This document shows, piece by piece, positions 27,787 to 36,539 of a stretch of 64,000 nt of DNA. Under the pieces are notes generated by a model. The model was given only the letters and a program-made list of their open reading frames with translations, was not told the DNA's origin and did no database searches. Both the position numbers and the translations under genes were made by a program. Within the stretch, counting starts at the first letter, position 1. Every line of letters starts with the position of its first letter. Origin of the DNA: Thiomicrorhabdus sp. 6S3-12 (GTDB taxonomy: Bacteria; Pseudomonadota; Gammaproteobacteria; Thiomicrospirales; Thiomicrospiraceae). Where the stretch lies: the NCBI RefSeq assembly GCF_017571475.1, contig NZ_JAGETW010000001.1:62001-126000 (forward strand), in the 5' to 3' direction.

Positions 27787-28332
27787 ATGCAGATCGCCGC
27801 TGACATTGCCGCCAAAGCCCAAAAGATCAAATTTCTGATTTTGGACGTTGACGGCGTCATGACCGATAACCGCCTGTACTACACCGACGACGGGCAGGAA
27901 ATAAAATCCTTTTATACTCGTGACGGACACGGCATGGTGCTTTTGAAAAAAAGCGGTGTGGATATCGGCATAATCACCGGACGCAAATCCAACTTGGTCG
28001 CCAAGCGGTGCCAGGACCTGAAAATCGAGCATCTTTATCAAGGCGTGCCGGACAAGTTGCCGAGCTTCCTTGAACTGGTTGAAAAGCTTGGTCTCGAACT
28101 GGAACAAATCGCCTACATCGGTGACGACATTCTCGACCTGCCGATTCTGATGCGCGTCGGTTTGAGCGTCACGCCGGCAGACGGCGAAGAGGAAGTTAAA
28201 ACGCGCGTCGACTACACCTCCCGCTACATCGGCGGAAAAGGCGTTGTCCGCGAAGTGTGTGAAATCATTATGCGCTCCCAGGACAGCTGGCAGCAGCACA
28301 TGGACTTCTATATGCGAGGCCTTACAGAATAA
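27787..28332 (+). CDS. kdsC: 3-deoxy-D-manno-octulosonate 8-phosphate phosphatase KdsC
   Basis: KdsC removes phosphate from Kdo-8-phosphate to give Kdo. The 181-residue capless HAD protein (C0 type, acts as a tetramer) has the nucleophile motif LILDVDGVMTDNRLYY, motif II in IITGRKS and the Mg-binding AYIGDDILDLPIL. The family's ending is MDFYMRG. It follows yrbG directly; the kdsD gene usually found between them is absent here. Confidence 0.94.
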   Translation: MQIAADIAAKAQKIKFLILDVDGVMTDNRLYYTDDGQEIKSFYTRDGHGMVLLKKSGVDIGIITGRKSNLVAKRCQDLKIEHLYQGVPDKLPSFLELVEKLGLELEQIAYIGDDILDLPILMRVGLSVTPADGEEEVKTRVDYTSRYIGGKGVVREVCEIIMRSQDSWQQHMDFYMRGLTE

Positions 28333-28401
28333 GCTCACCATAAACTTCCTGCATTTTATGTTTTATAATAGGCGCTTCAAAATGGTTAAACAAAAACACC
28401 T

Positions 28402-29019
28402 ATGCGCCTGACTCCTTCAAAACTGCTGATTTCCACACTTACTCTGGCCGCTGTCGCGATCTGGACCAACGTATGGCTTGAATCCAACCAGAAAGAGCAG
28501 ACCAGTGGCGTTGCCGCAACCTTGAAGGAAGCAACCTGGCAGTTCAGCGGGACGCAAATCTGGCGTCCGGGCATAGAAAACGAGAGCAACGCCCTCAACT
28601 TTACCGCCGGACAGATACGTTATCAGCAAAACCGGCAGCTTAGTCATATCGAACAGCTGCTTCTGGTCGACTTCAGACAAAACAATCTCAACCTGATCAG
28701 CAGTCAAATCGCCGTTCTTGACCCTCAATTCAATATCACTCTTTCGCAGAATGTTCGTTTCAGCCACTATCAACAACAGGACGACCTTCCCGTATGGCAG
28801 CAACAAATTCAGCTCACCGGGGAACAATTTACCTATAATAATCCGCAGCGCCGCCTGACAAGTTCTCAGTCCGTCACGATTACCCAGCCGAATGCCGTCA
28901 CCGAAGCCGGAAGCCTTAGCGCCGACTTAACCAATGGCGAATGGTTGTTTTCCGACGGCGTCAGAGGAACTATACAGCCACAGACAATGGCGCAAGACGA
29001 CAGAAAAAGCCAGGAATAA
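28402..29019 (+). CDS. lptC: LPS export system protein LptC
   Basis: LptC links the LptBFG transporter to the periplasmic LptA bridge. The 205-residue protein has one N-terminal membrane anchor (LLISTLTLAAVAIWTNVWLES) and a beta-jellyroll of low conservation. Position between kdsC and lptA supports the call. A TATAAT hexamer at 28364-28369, upstream of this gene, might add an internal promoter, as lptA has in E. coli, but the -35 match is poor. Confidence 0.9.
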   Translation: MRLTPSKLLISTLTLAAVAIWTNVWLESNQKEQTSGVAATLKEATWQFSGTQIWRPGIENESNALNFTAGQIRYQQNRQLSHIEQLLLVDFRQNNLNLISSQIAVLDPQFNITLSQNVRFSHYQQQDDLPVWQQQIQLTGEQFTYNNPQRRLTSSQSVTITQPNAVTEAGSLSADLTNGEWLFSDGVRGTIQPQTMAQDDRKSQE

Positions 29020-29021
29020 TC

Positions 29022-29561
29022 ATGTCAAATGCTTCTCATACTATTCGGCACACATTGAACAAGCTTCTCTTTGGTGGCGTTCTATGCCTCTTTACTCTAG
29101 CGCCCCTGCATGCCGAAGAACGTCCGTCTGAAAGTCAGGAGCCGATTAAAATCAGCGCCGATCGCTTGATGGTCAACGAAAAGCAAGGCGTCAGCCGTTA
29201 CCAGGGGAATGTTCTGGTAAACCAAGGTTCCCTTCAACTTCAAGGCGAGCAGATCGAAATCGTTCATCCGGGCAATCAACTGAAGAAGATCGAAATTCTC
29301 GGTAAGCCGGCACGTTTTCAGCGCATGGACATCAGCACGCAAAGCCTGACTCGAGGTGAAGCCGATAAAATCATCTATCAGGCGGAAAAAGACATCCTGA
29401 CCTTTATCGGCAATGCTCGGGTCGAAGAAAACGGCAAACACCAGATTAGCGGCTCCAAACTGGTTTACGATCTGCAGAAGCAGACCTTGCAAGCTCAGAG
29501 CGATAGTCAAAAACAGAACCGGGTCGAAGTCATTCTGGTTCCCGAGCAGAAAAAACAATAA
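29022..29561 (+). CDS. lptA: LPS transport periplasmic protein LptA
   Basis: The 179-residue precursor starts MSNASHTIRHTLNKLLFGG at ATG 29022, two bases after the lptC stop; the longer frame from 28941 lies inside lptC. A signal peptide ends around PLHAEERPSE. The OstA/LptA domain is evident in ISADRLMVNEKQG and YQGNVLVNQGSLQLQGEQIE. LptA polymerises in the periplasm to carry LPS to LptDE. Confidence 0.94.
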   Translation: MSNASHTIRHTLNKLLFGGVLCLFTLAPLHAEERPSESQEPIKISADRLMVNEKQGVSRYQGNVLVNQGSLQLQGEQIEIVHPGNQLKKIEILGKPARFQRMDISTQSLTRGEADKIIYQAEKDILTFIGNARVEENGKHQISGSKLVYDLQKQTLQAQSDSQKQNRVEVILVPEQKKQ

Positions 29562-29591
29562 CCCATCAACCCAAAAGACTGAATCAAACCC

Positions 29592-30314
29592 ATGGCTCAT
29601 TTCTACGCGCGCAATCTGGCAAAAAGTTATAAAAAACGACAAGTCGTGACCCAGGTCGATCTGGACGTACACAGTGGTGAGGTCGTCGGCCTTCTCGGGC
29701 CGAATGGTGCCGGTAAGACCACAACCTTCTATATGATGACCGGGCTGATCAAAAACGATGGCGGGCAGATCTTTCTCGACAACCACGACTTAACGAATAT
29801 GCCGATTCACGAACGTGCCCATTTGGGAATCGGTTATCTCCCGCAGGAAAGCTCCATCTTTCGCCAACTGAGCGTTGCCGACAACATTAAGGCGATACTG
29901 GAAATGCGCAAGGAACTCGATCGAGACCAAAGAGCGCAGCTTTTCGAGAACCTGGTTGACGACCTGCAAATCGGCCATATCCTTGAGCAACCCGGCCAGG
30001 CGCTTTCCGGCGGCGAACGCCGCCGTGTTGAAATTGCCCGCGCTCTGGCGATGGAGCCGAAATTCATTCTGCTCGACGAACCCTTTGCAGGGGTTGACCC
30101 GATCTCCGTCAAGGATATTCAGAATATTGTGATTCACCTTAAAGAACGCGACATCGGCGTCCTGATCACCGATCACAATGTCCGCGAAACCCTTGGTGTC
30201 TGCGACCACGCCTATATCCTGCACGCAGGAACGATTCTTGCCAAAGGGCCTCCGCAAGAAGTACTCGAACACCCGGAAGTCAGAAGAGTCTATCTCGGTG
30301 AAAACTTCGCATAA
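29592..30314 (+). CDS. lptB: LPS export ABC transporter ATP-binding protein LptB
   Basis: This 240-residue ATPase powers LPS extraction with LptF/LptG. Walker A is [17 protein letters not shown], the signature [15 protein letters not shown], Walker [14 protein letters not shown] and the H-loop [10 protein letters not shown]. Length and sequence are as in E. coli LptB. It is the last gene of yrbG-kdsC-lptCAB. In most gammaproteobacteria rpoN follows, but here the next gene is hpf after 227 bases. Confidence 0.97.
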   Translation: MAHFYARNLAKSYKKRQVVTQVDLDVHSGEVVGLLGPNGAGKTTTFYMMTGLIKNDGGQIFLDNHDLTNMPIHERAHLGIGYLPQESSIFRQLSVADNIKAILEMRKELDRDQRAQLFENLVDDLQIGHILEQPGQALSGGERRRVEIARALAMEPKFILLDEPFAGVDPISVKDIQNIVIHLKERDIGVLITDHNVRETLGVCDHAYILHAGTILAKGPPQEVLEHPEVRRVYLGENFA

Positions 30315-30399
30315 AGAAAGAAAATTTATCAAAAATTCAGCATTTCTTGAGCAGAGTCATATTAAATTTTTCTTGTAAAAATTTGCACCGATTCTGATC

Positions 30400-30427
30400 T
30401 TTCATTTAAGAAAACAACTGCTATACT
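30400..30427 (+). promoter_or_regulatory. Candidate sigma-70 promoter for hpf
   Basis: A TTTCAT at 30400-30405 and a TATACT at 30422-30427 are separated by 16 bases. The pair lies about 115 bases before the hpf ATG, which would give a long A-rich leader. It was chosen by eye and has no experimental support. Confidence 0.4.
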
Positions 30428-30541
30428 GAAATTGAAGACAGGAAAAAGAGCCTAAAAAAATAAAAGAGAGTTTATAATCCCTTCTTTTTAAAATGACTCT
30501 CACTTGTCAAATCGCAATCAGATAACTAAAGGAGCGATTGT

Positions 30542-30871
30542 ATGCAAATCAACATCACAGGCCACCACATCGACGTAACCGATGCCCTTCGTAGCTATGT
30601 TTCTGAAAAACTAGAAAAACTAGAGCGCCACTTTGATCACGTAACCAATGTTCACGTCATCCTGACTGTAAACAAGCAGGCTCAGATTGCTGAAGCGACG
30701 GTACATGTTTCAGGTGCAGATCTTTTCGCTCAAGAAGAAACAGAAAATATGTACGCATCAATTGACGGCTTGGTTGACAAACTTGATCGCCAAATCATCA
30801 AACACAAAGAAAAAATCGGCAGCCACAAGCAGAAGTCCGGCGGCGTTAAAAACATGGCAGCAGAAGCCTAA
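30542..30871 (+). CDS. hpf: Ribosome hibernation-promoting factor (short HPF/RaiA type)
   Basis: The 109-residue protein starts MQINITGHHIDVTDALRSYV and contains KLEKLERHFDHVTNVHVILTV and MYASIDGLVDKLDRQIIKHKEK, the conserved S30AE fold. It has no C-terminal dimerisation domain, so it is the short form that acts at 100S ribosome formation in stationary phase with RMF where that is present. AAAGGAG sits at correct spacing before the ATG. In most relatives it lies between rpoN and ptsN, both absent here. Confidence 0.94.
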   Translation: MQINITGHHIDVTDALRSYVSEKLEKLERHFDHVTNVHVILTVNKQAQIAEATVHVSGADLFAQEETENMYASIDGLVDKLDRQIIKHKEKIGSHKQKSGGVKNMAAEA

Positions 30872-30918
30872 GAGTTTAACGCTGAAGCTGGTTACCCAAA
30901 AAACCGGCACAAAACGTC

Positions 30919-30950
30919 AAAACGCCTCGAAGTATCGGGGCGTTTTTTTA
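30919..30950 (+). terminator. Rho-independent terminator of hpf
   Basis: Arms AAACGCCTCGA and TCGGGGCGTTT (one G.U-type mismatch) with a 4-base loop are followed by seven T on the plus strand. It lies 48 bases past the hpf stop and separates hpf from mgtE. Confidence 0.87.
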
Positions 30951-31170
30951 TGTTTATGAAACTTTCTTGATACAGATATAAAAACCCCAGCCCGGCATTC
31001 TCACAGCCTGTTAGAATAACGCTTACAAGGCGCGCCAAACGGGTCTTTCCAAGCGAATTATCCCTGTCTGCGCATCCTGACGACCATACGGTGCAAAAAA
31101 GCCAAAAACCAACCTGGCTTAAAATTTGTTTGCCCAAAAAGCATAATCGACCAAATATCAAAGGCCGCCC

Positions 31171-32523
31171 GTGAGTAATAGCAATATCGACAAAAAGACC
31201 ATTACCGATCAGCTTCTCAATGCCGTCAAGGACCAAAACCTTGAATTGATCTCCTCTTTGAGCAACCAGTTTGTTGCCGAAGAACTCGCTGAACTGTTGG
31301 AATCCACACCACCGAAAGAACGTTCTGTCCTTTGGAGTGCCATAGCGGCAGAAATTCAGGGGGAAATTCTTACCCACCTGAACGAAGAGGTGCGAGCCAA
31401 CCTGCTCGGCGAACTGGAAACGCATGAAATTGTCGAAATCACCGAAGAGCTGGCTGTCGACGATATCGTGGATATCGCCCAGTCTCTGGAGCAAAAAGAG
31501 CAGATCGAGTTTGTCGAATCCCTTGGCGAAGAAAACCGCGAAGCAGTGCAGATGGTACTGGCCTTCGAGGAGAATACCGCCGGTGGTTTAATGAGTACGG
31601 ATTTCATCTCGGTTCGTGCCGACGTAACCCTCGGAGTCGTACTACGTTACCTTCGTCAGCTTGGAGACCTGCCACCGTCAACAACCGCCCTGCTGGTTCG
31701 AGACCGCGATGACCACTATGTCGGCTCTTTACAGCTGCGTTACCTGCTGACTCATGATGAGGACAGCGAAGTACATGAATTCGTTGATCAATTGGTACCG
31801 GCAATCAACGTTTATACCTCGGCCAAAGAAGTCGCACACCTGTTCGAAAAACAGGATTTGATTTTCGCACCAGTGGTCGACGACCAGAACCGAATTCTCG
31901 GCCGTATTACCATCGATGACGTGGTCGATATCATCCGTGACGAAGCGGAACACGAACGTATGGCCAGCGCGGGTCTGGACGAGGACGAAGATATCTTCTC
32001 GCCGCCGAGCCGTTCGGCCAAACGCCGCACTTTCTGGCTTGGTATCAATCTGCTGACGGCGATTTTCGCCTCGATCGTGATCGGTCTGTTTGACGCTTCA
32101 ATTGAAAAAGTCGTTGCGCTGGCGGTGCTGATGCCGATTATTGCCAGTATGGGGGGAATTGCCGGAACTCAGACGGCGACGATTGTCATTCGCGCTCTGG
32201 CGACCGGAAAGCTCGGGAAATCTAACAGCCGTTCATTGCTGATTAAAGAATCGACGGTCGGTCTGTATAACGGTTTAATCTGGGCGGTTCTGACTGGCGC
32301 GGCGGTGATGCTCTGGTTCCAGGACTGGCAACTAAGCGCTATTTTCGCTACCGCCATGATGGTCAACCTGCTGGCTGCGGCCTTTGCCGGCGCAATGATT
32401 CCGCTGATTTTGCAGCGCATGCGTATCGACCCGGCTCTGGCTTCCGGCCTCATGCTGACAACCGTTACCGATTCGCTGGGGTTCTTCGTATTCCTCGGTT
32501 TGGCGACGATCGTCCTGCTGTAA
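31171..32523 (+). CDS. mgtE: Magnesium transporter MgtE
   Basis: MgtE is a Mg-gated Mg channel. The 450-residue protein has an N-terminal superhelical MgtE_N domain (about residues 30-130), tandem CBS domains (FEENTAGGLMSTDFISV and APVVDDQNRILGRITIDDVVDII), and five C-terminal helices from about residue 285 with the pore-type segment AGTQTATIVIRALATG. I use GTG 31171 as start; the frame has no better-placed ATG. It runs convergently into the HAD gene of the DprE-like cassette with 7 bases between stops. The leader (30951-31170) has no recognised Mg riboswitch. Confidence 0.92.
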   Translation: MSNSNIDKKTITDQLLNAVKDQNLELISSLSNQFVAEELAELLESTPPKERSVLWSAIAAEIQGEILTHLNEEVRANLLGELETHEIVEITEELAVDDIVDIAQSLEQKEQIEFVESLGEENREAVQMVLAFEENTAGGLMSTDFISVRADVTLGVVLRYLRQLGDLPPSTTALLVRDRDDHYVGSLQLRYLLTHDEDSEVHEFVDQLVPAINVYTSAKEVAHLFEKQDLIFAPVVDDQNRILGRITIDDVVDIIRDEAEHERMASAGLDEDEDIFSPPSRSAKRRTFWLGINLLTAIFASIVIGLFDASIEKVVALAVLMPIIASMGGIAGTQTATIVIRALATGKLGKSNSRSLLIKESTVGLYNGLIWAVLTGAAVMLWFQDWQLSAIFATAMMVNLLAAAFAGAMIPLILQRMRIDPALASGLMLTTVTDSLGFFVFLGLATIVLL

Positions 32524-32530
32524 GCGGAAA

Positions 32531-33166
32531 TTATTCGAAAACGCGATAATAACTTTTATCGGCCAGCGCCAACATCGGTTTATCACCGGACGAGTCGCCA
32601 TAGGCATGGACAAAATCAAACTGATCAAGGGCATAACGCTGCTTGATGCGGCGTACCTTCTCTTGTCCATAACAGTTATTGCCGTCAAATTTACCGCTCA
32701 AGACACCATTGTCGGCAGCAAATTCTGTTGCGATCAGCTCGAAACCTTTTTGCTCGCACCAAGGCTCGAGCCAATTGCGCAGGGAAGCTGAAATAACAAC
32801 GATTGTCGCGCCCTGCTGCTGATAGTTTTCAATCGCCTGTTGCGCTTTCGGGCGCAACAGCAGCTCAATCCGGCTTAAAGAATACTCCCTGGCAAGCGTA
32901 TTAAAACGCGCCACATCCCAGCCTCGAAAAAAATGGCCGAGAAGCTTTTCTTTCGCCTTATCGTTCGGCATCAGCTTCATGACATACAAGCTTAACCAGG
33001 GTGACAGACACAGAAGCCCCCAATAATAGCGCCAGCGCCCGCAGGCGAACTGAATAAAATCCGGAAGGCTGTCTTTTTTGGTCAGAGTACCGTCAAAATC
33101 GAACAGCACCAAGCCCTTGCAGCCCTTGGAAAGGTCGGCAGCCGACGGAGAGATTTCTTGCGGCAT
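32531..33166 (-). CDS. HAD-IB family phosphatase (possible polyprenyl-phosphoryl phosphoribose phosphatase)
   Basis: The 211-residue HAD enzyme has motif I LVLFDFDGTLTKKDSL, motif II in IVVISASL and motif III Lys plus the Asp pair in YGDSSGDKPMLALAD. A cap region with SPWLSLYVMKLM, hydrophobic and perhaps membrane-facing, lies between. It is the last gene of a five-gene cassette with DprE2-, DprE1-, GtrA- and UbiA-like proteins. In the mycobacterial pathway a phosphatase acts between the UbiA-type transferase and the DprE1/DprE2 epimerase, and this protein is the obvious candidate for that role by context only. Alone, it could equally be a SerB-like or lipid phosphatase. Confidence 0.8.
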   Translation of the reverse strand: MPQEISPSAADLSKGCKGLVLFDFDGTLTKKDSLPDFIQFACGRWRYYWGLLCLSPWLSLYVMKLMPNDKAKEKLLGHFFRGWDVARFNTLAREYSLSRIELLLRPKAQQAIENYQQQGATIVVISASLRNWLEPWCEQKGFELIATEFAADNGVLSGKFDGNNCYGQEKVRRIKQRYALDQFDFVHAYGDSSGDKPMLALADKSYYRVFE

Positions 33167-33168
33167 GC

Positions 33169-33909
33169 TCAGATGCTCATCTTTTTAAAAATCACTTCTG
33201 GAATATGGCGAATAATCAGCATCACCAGCCACCAGATCGGTTTGACATAAATAACATTGCGCCCTTTCTGCTGAGCTTTTACAACCATTTTGGCAACCTG
33301 TTCCGGCTGCGCGGTCAGTTTCTCCGGCAGATCCATACCGGCAGTCATCTTGGTGGCGACAAATCCCGGTTTTACCGTCAATACCTGAACATCTGCTTCC
33401 GCAAGACGATTGCGCAGTCCGGACAGATAGGCACTAAACCCGGCTTTGGCAGAACCGTAGATATAGTTCGCCTTACGCCCGCGATCGCCGGCCACCGAAC
33501 TGATTCCGACAATAAATCCGCTCTGCTTTTGTTCGAAATCGGCTGCAATCGGCTCCAGGACCGCCACCAGCGCATTAAAATTGCTCTGCAAAATCTTTTG
33601 TGCCAAAGCGGCATCCTGCTGCGCCTGAGTTTGATCGCCCAGAAATCCTAAAGCCGTCACCACTCCGACCGGCGCCGGAGCAAGACCTTGATAAAAATTC
33701 GACTGCTCTTCCAGCTTTAGGGCATCCCATTCCAACAGGCGCACCTCGACTTGATGACGAATCTGCAGATCGCTTTGCAGACTTTCCAGGTCGGCTACAT
33801 TGCGTGCAGCCAGATACAGATTAAATCCCAAACCGGCATATTCGCGGGCAATTGACTGGGCCATATCGCTTTTGGCGCCCAGAATCAGAACAAACCCTTT
33901 ATCACTCAT
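33169..33909 (-). CDS. DprE2-like short-chain dehydrogenase
   Basis: The 246-residue SDR protein has a nucleotide-binding loop GAKSDMAQSIA in place of GxxxGxG and the catalytic Ser-Tyr-Lys as SSVAGDRGRKANYIYGSAKAG. That active-site block and the C-terminal VIYVKPIWWLVMLIIRHIPEVIF closely resemble DprE2, the NAD(P)H-dependent reductase that completes epimerisation of decaprenyl-phosphoribose at C2'. The adjacent DprE1-like oxidase supports this. The start at 33909 has AAGGA ahead of it; an ATG two codons upstream is possible. The real substrate is inferred, not shown. Confidence 0.83.
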   Translation of the reverse strand: MSDKGFVLILGAKSDMAQSIAREYAGLGFNLYLAARNVADLESLQSDLQIRHQVEVRLLEWDALKLEEQSNFYQGLAPAPVGVVTALGFLGDQTQAQQDAALAQKILQSNFNALVAVLEPIAADFEQKQSGFIVGISSVAGDRGRKANYIYGSAKAGFSAYLSGLRNRLAEADVQVLTVKPGFVATKMTAGMDLPEKLTAQPEQVAKMVVKAQQKGRNVIYVKPIWWLVMLIIRHIPEVIFKKMSI

Positions 33910-33924
33910 AATCATCCTTAAATT

Positions 33925-35241
33925 TTATAACCCCAATCGTACAGACTGCCGGGAATTCAATGTCTTATCCAGTCCATGCTGTCTGCGAAAAGCCCGGAAC
34001 TGTTCGATCTGCGGATAGCCTTGCTCGAAAACCGCTTTCGGCACGCGCGCATCCTTGGCCAGATAGAAACGTCCACCACACTTCACAACCACTTCATCGA
34101 GACGTTCCAAAAGCCCCCAAAGAGAAGGCTCAACCTTAAAGTCCAGCGCCAGGCTATAGCCTTCCATCGGAAAAGAGAGCCAGTTGGCATTATGCTTTCC
34201 ATACAACTTCAGCACTGCCAGAAAAGAGCCTTTCCCGCTTGCGGCTATGATCTGCAAGATTTCCTGCAAGCCTTGATAACTGTGCTCTTTCGGCAGGATA
34301 AACTGATATTGAACAAAACCGTCTTTACCGTAAATACGGTTCCAATTGGATAACGCATCCAGCGGATAGAAAAACTGATCGATCGACACCATCTGCTGAG
34401 AGATTTTCTTGCGGACCTTGTGATAGTACAGCCAGTTAAACGCGGACAGGGTCAAGCGGTTAAGCGCAAATTTCGGAAAGTTAAAAGGGATTGCAGGCCC
34501 GCGCGGAGAACGATAGTCCAGATCGCCATCAGTGGCAAAATCTCCGACCATCAGCAGACTGCGCCCGAGGTTTTTGCCTTTGGCCAGACAATCGATCCAG
34601 GCAACCGAATACGGCGATGCCTGATAGTCTTCAAACGCCGCGAAAGTCTCTTGCAGACTGGCCGACTTAATGGTCGTTTGTTCGATATTCTGCGATTTGA
34701 TCGGTTTTAACTGCAACCTTGCCTCAAGAATCACCCCAGTTAACCCCTGCCCGCCACAGGTTGAATGAAACCAGTCGCGGTTTTCATTCTCGGAGCAATC
34801 GATGATTTCGCCGTTCGGCAGCATCAGTTTCAGATCCAAAACGCTTTGACTAAAACTGCCGAAATGATGATGGTTTTTACCGTGCACATCGGAGGCAATG
34901 GCACCACCGACGGTAATCAGTTTCGTCCCCGGGGTTACCGCCAGAAACCAGCCGTGCGGAACCGCGACTTGCAATATTTCGGACAACAGAATACCGGACT
35001 GCGCCCGGAGTATGCCACTTTCCTTATCAAACTGTAAAAAGTGATTCAGTTTCCGGGTCACTATCTGCTTATCGGCAATTGCGCTGTCGCCGTAGCTGCG
35101 CCCGTTACCGTAGGCAATGACGTCACCCTCTTCATCCAGAAAGCCGGCAATTTCCTGGGCACTCTGTACCGAACACGCCTTACTTGTGCTGCGCGGAAAA
35201 CGCCCCCAGCCAGCAAGATTCTTTTGCGGACAAGACATCAT
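33925..35241 (-). CDS. DprE1-like FAD-binding oxidoreductase
   Basis: The 438-residue VAO-family flavoprotein has a FAD-binding loop AYGNGRSYGDSAIAD (about residues 43-57), a second FAD region GGAIASDVHGKNHHHFGSFS and the C-terminal KDARVPKAVFEQGYPQIEQF block. These are hallmarks of DprE1, which oxidises the 2'-OH of polyprenyl-phosphoryl-ribose before DprE2 reduces it to the arabino form. The DprE2-like gene follows immediately. The 5' end overlaps the GtrA-like stop codon. In other Gram-negative bacteria similar genes are linked to D-arabinofuranose on pilins or Nod factors. Confidence 0.85.
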   Translation of the reverse strand: MMSCPQKNLAGWGRFPRSTSKACSVQSAQEIAGFLDEEGDVIAYGNGRSYGDSAIADKQIVTRKLNHFLQFDKESGILRAQSGILLSEILQVAVPHGWFLAVTPGTKLITVGGAIASDVHGKNHHHFGSFSQSVLDLKLMLPNGEIIDCSENENRDWFHSTCGGQGLTGVILEARLQLKPIKSQNIEQTTIKSASLQETFAAFEDYQASPYSVAWIDCLAKGKNLGRSLLMVGDFATDGDLDYRSPRGPAIPFNFPKFALNRLTLSAFNWLYYHKVRKKISQQMVSIDQFFYPLDALSNWNRIYGKDGFVQYQFILPKEHSYQGLQEILQIIAASGKGSFLAVLKLYGKHNANWLSFPMEGYSLALDFKVEPSLWGLLERLDEVVVKCGGRFYLAKDARVPKAVFEQGYPQIEQFRAFRRQHGLDKTLNSRQSVRLGL

Positions 35242-35660
35242 CAGTGCGAATCCTGAAACTGGATAGCAGCGGAATTAAAAACAAAACGCCGGTCGAGAAA
35301 ATATTTAATCACATAACCGATCGCCAAGCCGACGACTGCGCCGACGTAGAGCGCGCCCGGCCATGCAAAGAGCCAGTCGAACAGCCACTCGGTACCCCAA
35401 AAAATAAAGGTTGTACCGACACCGGTCAGAGTGTATTTGGCGAATTTCTTACCGTGATCGCGAATATGTTCCGACTTGTCGTAAAAAATAAACCATTTAT
35501 CAAGCAGATATTTCATGATCAGACCGGCAGCGGTCCCCCAGAACATAGCGACAAACAGGTAACCGACGCCCTGATACAAAGCAAGACTCGCGGCTTGAAA
35601 CATCAGGTTCAACAAGGTCGCAATCACAGCAAACAGAATATAGCGTTGCGCCAGCTTCAT
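35241..35660 (-). CDS. GtrA family membrane protein
   Basis: The small 139-residue protein has four hydrophobic helices and the GtrA pattern (RYILFAVIATLLNLMFQAASL, then LDKWFIFYDKS and the C-terminal YVIKYFLDRRFVF). GtrA proteins are proposed to flip polyprenyl-phosphate sugars across the inner membrane. Here, between the UbiA-like transferase and DprE1-like oxidase, it is a good candidate to flip a polyprenyl-phosphoryl pentose. The GTG/ATG choice does not change the reading. The stop shares bases with the next start. Confidence 0.87.
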   Translation of the reverse strand: MKLAQRYILFAVIATLLNLMFQAASLALYQGVGYLFVAMFWGTAAGLIMKYLLDKWFIFYDKSEHIRDHGKKFAKYTLTGVGTTFIFWGTEWLFDWLFAWPGALYVGAVVGLAIGYVIKYFLDRRFVFNSAAIQFQDSH

Positions 35661-35669
35661 AAGCGATCC

Positions 35670-36539
35670 TTAGTAGAGAATCCAGACAAAAGTTAAAATC
35701 CATCCCAGAAGGCTCAACTGAACAAAACGGTCATGCTGAACCACTTTAGTCGGCGAACCGCTGTCCTGATAAACAAACGCAATTTGCAGATAGCGCAGAA
35801 CACCAAGAATAACGAAAAATGCCGTTAAATAAAGATATTCGCTGTGCAAGCGGGCGATGACTTCCGCGGAGGTGGTATAGAGGATATAGGCCATAATCAC
35901 CACCGAAGCCATAATCGCCATGGCGATATCGAGCAGTTGCAGGTTATAACCGTCAATCACCTTGCGCATTTTCTGCCCGGTTTCCATAAAGGTCAGTACG
36001 TCATCACGCCGTTTTGCCAGCGCAAGAAACAACGCCAGCAGGAATGTCATCACAACAATCCACATTGAAAGCGCCATGCCCGAAGCCAAAGCCCCAATAA
36101 ACAGGCGCAGAACAAAACCGATGGCAATCGTTGTCACATCCAGCAAAGCGATATGCTTGAGTTTAAAACTGTAGGCAATATTCAAGACAAGGTAGAGCAA
36201 TAGAACCCATAGAGCCTCAAGCGACAGACTCCCCATAATCGCGATGGCAATAACAGCCAGCCCTATCATCAGAGCAAAACCCTGTTGCGGTTTTACAGCA
36301 CCTGATGCCAGCGGGCGAGTACATTTTTTAGGGTGCTGGCGATCATCTGCAATATCGCGATAATCGTTAAGAATATAGATTGCGCTGGCACCCAGAGAGA
36401 AAGCGATAAAAGCCCAAAACACCTGAATCAGCAATTCCAGATTAGTAATCTGCAACCCAAAAAACAGCGGCAGAAACAGAAACAGGTTTTTAACATATTG
36501 ATGCGGGCGCATCAGGGCTATTAACGCTTTAATCGGCAT
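35670..36539 (-). CDS. UbiA-family prenyltransferase, polyprenyl-phosphate phosphoribosyltransferase type
   Basis: The 289-residue membrane protein has about eight helices and two Asp-rich motifs. The first reads ILNDYRDIADDRQHPKKCTRP followed by LASG, which is the signature of the decaprenyl-phosphate 5-phosphoribosyltransferase (mycobacterial Rv3806c) subfamily, rather than of 4-hydroxybenzoate transferases. The N-terminal MRPHQYVKNLFLF also fits. It is the first gene of the cassette and would attach ribose-5-phosphate from PRPP to a polyprenyl phosphate. The promoter lies in the gap shared with the divergent ompA-like gene. Confidence 0.85.
   Translation of the reverse strand: MPIKALIALMRPHQYVKNLFLFLPLFFGLQITNLELLIQVFWAFIAFSLGASAIYILNDYRDIADDRQHPKKCTRPLASGAVKPQQGFALMIGLAVIAIAIMGSLSLEALWVLLLYLVLNIAYSFKLKHIALLDVTTIAIGFVLRLFIGALASGMALSMWIVVMTFLLALFLALAKRRDDVLTFMETGQKMRKVIDGYNLQLLDIAMAIMASVVIMAYILYTTSAEVIARLHSEYLYLTAFFVILGVLRYLQIAFVYQDSGSPTKVVQHDRFVQLSLLGWILTFVWILY

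Noticed and set aside
30951-31170. Mg-sensing riboswitch upstream of mgtE
   Set aside because: The leader is A-rich with no recognisable M-box features; not enough evidence to claim one.
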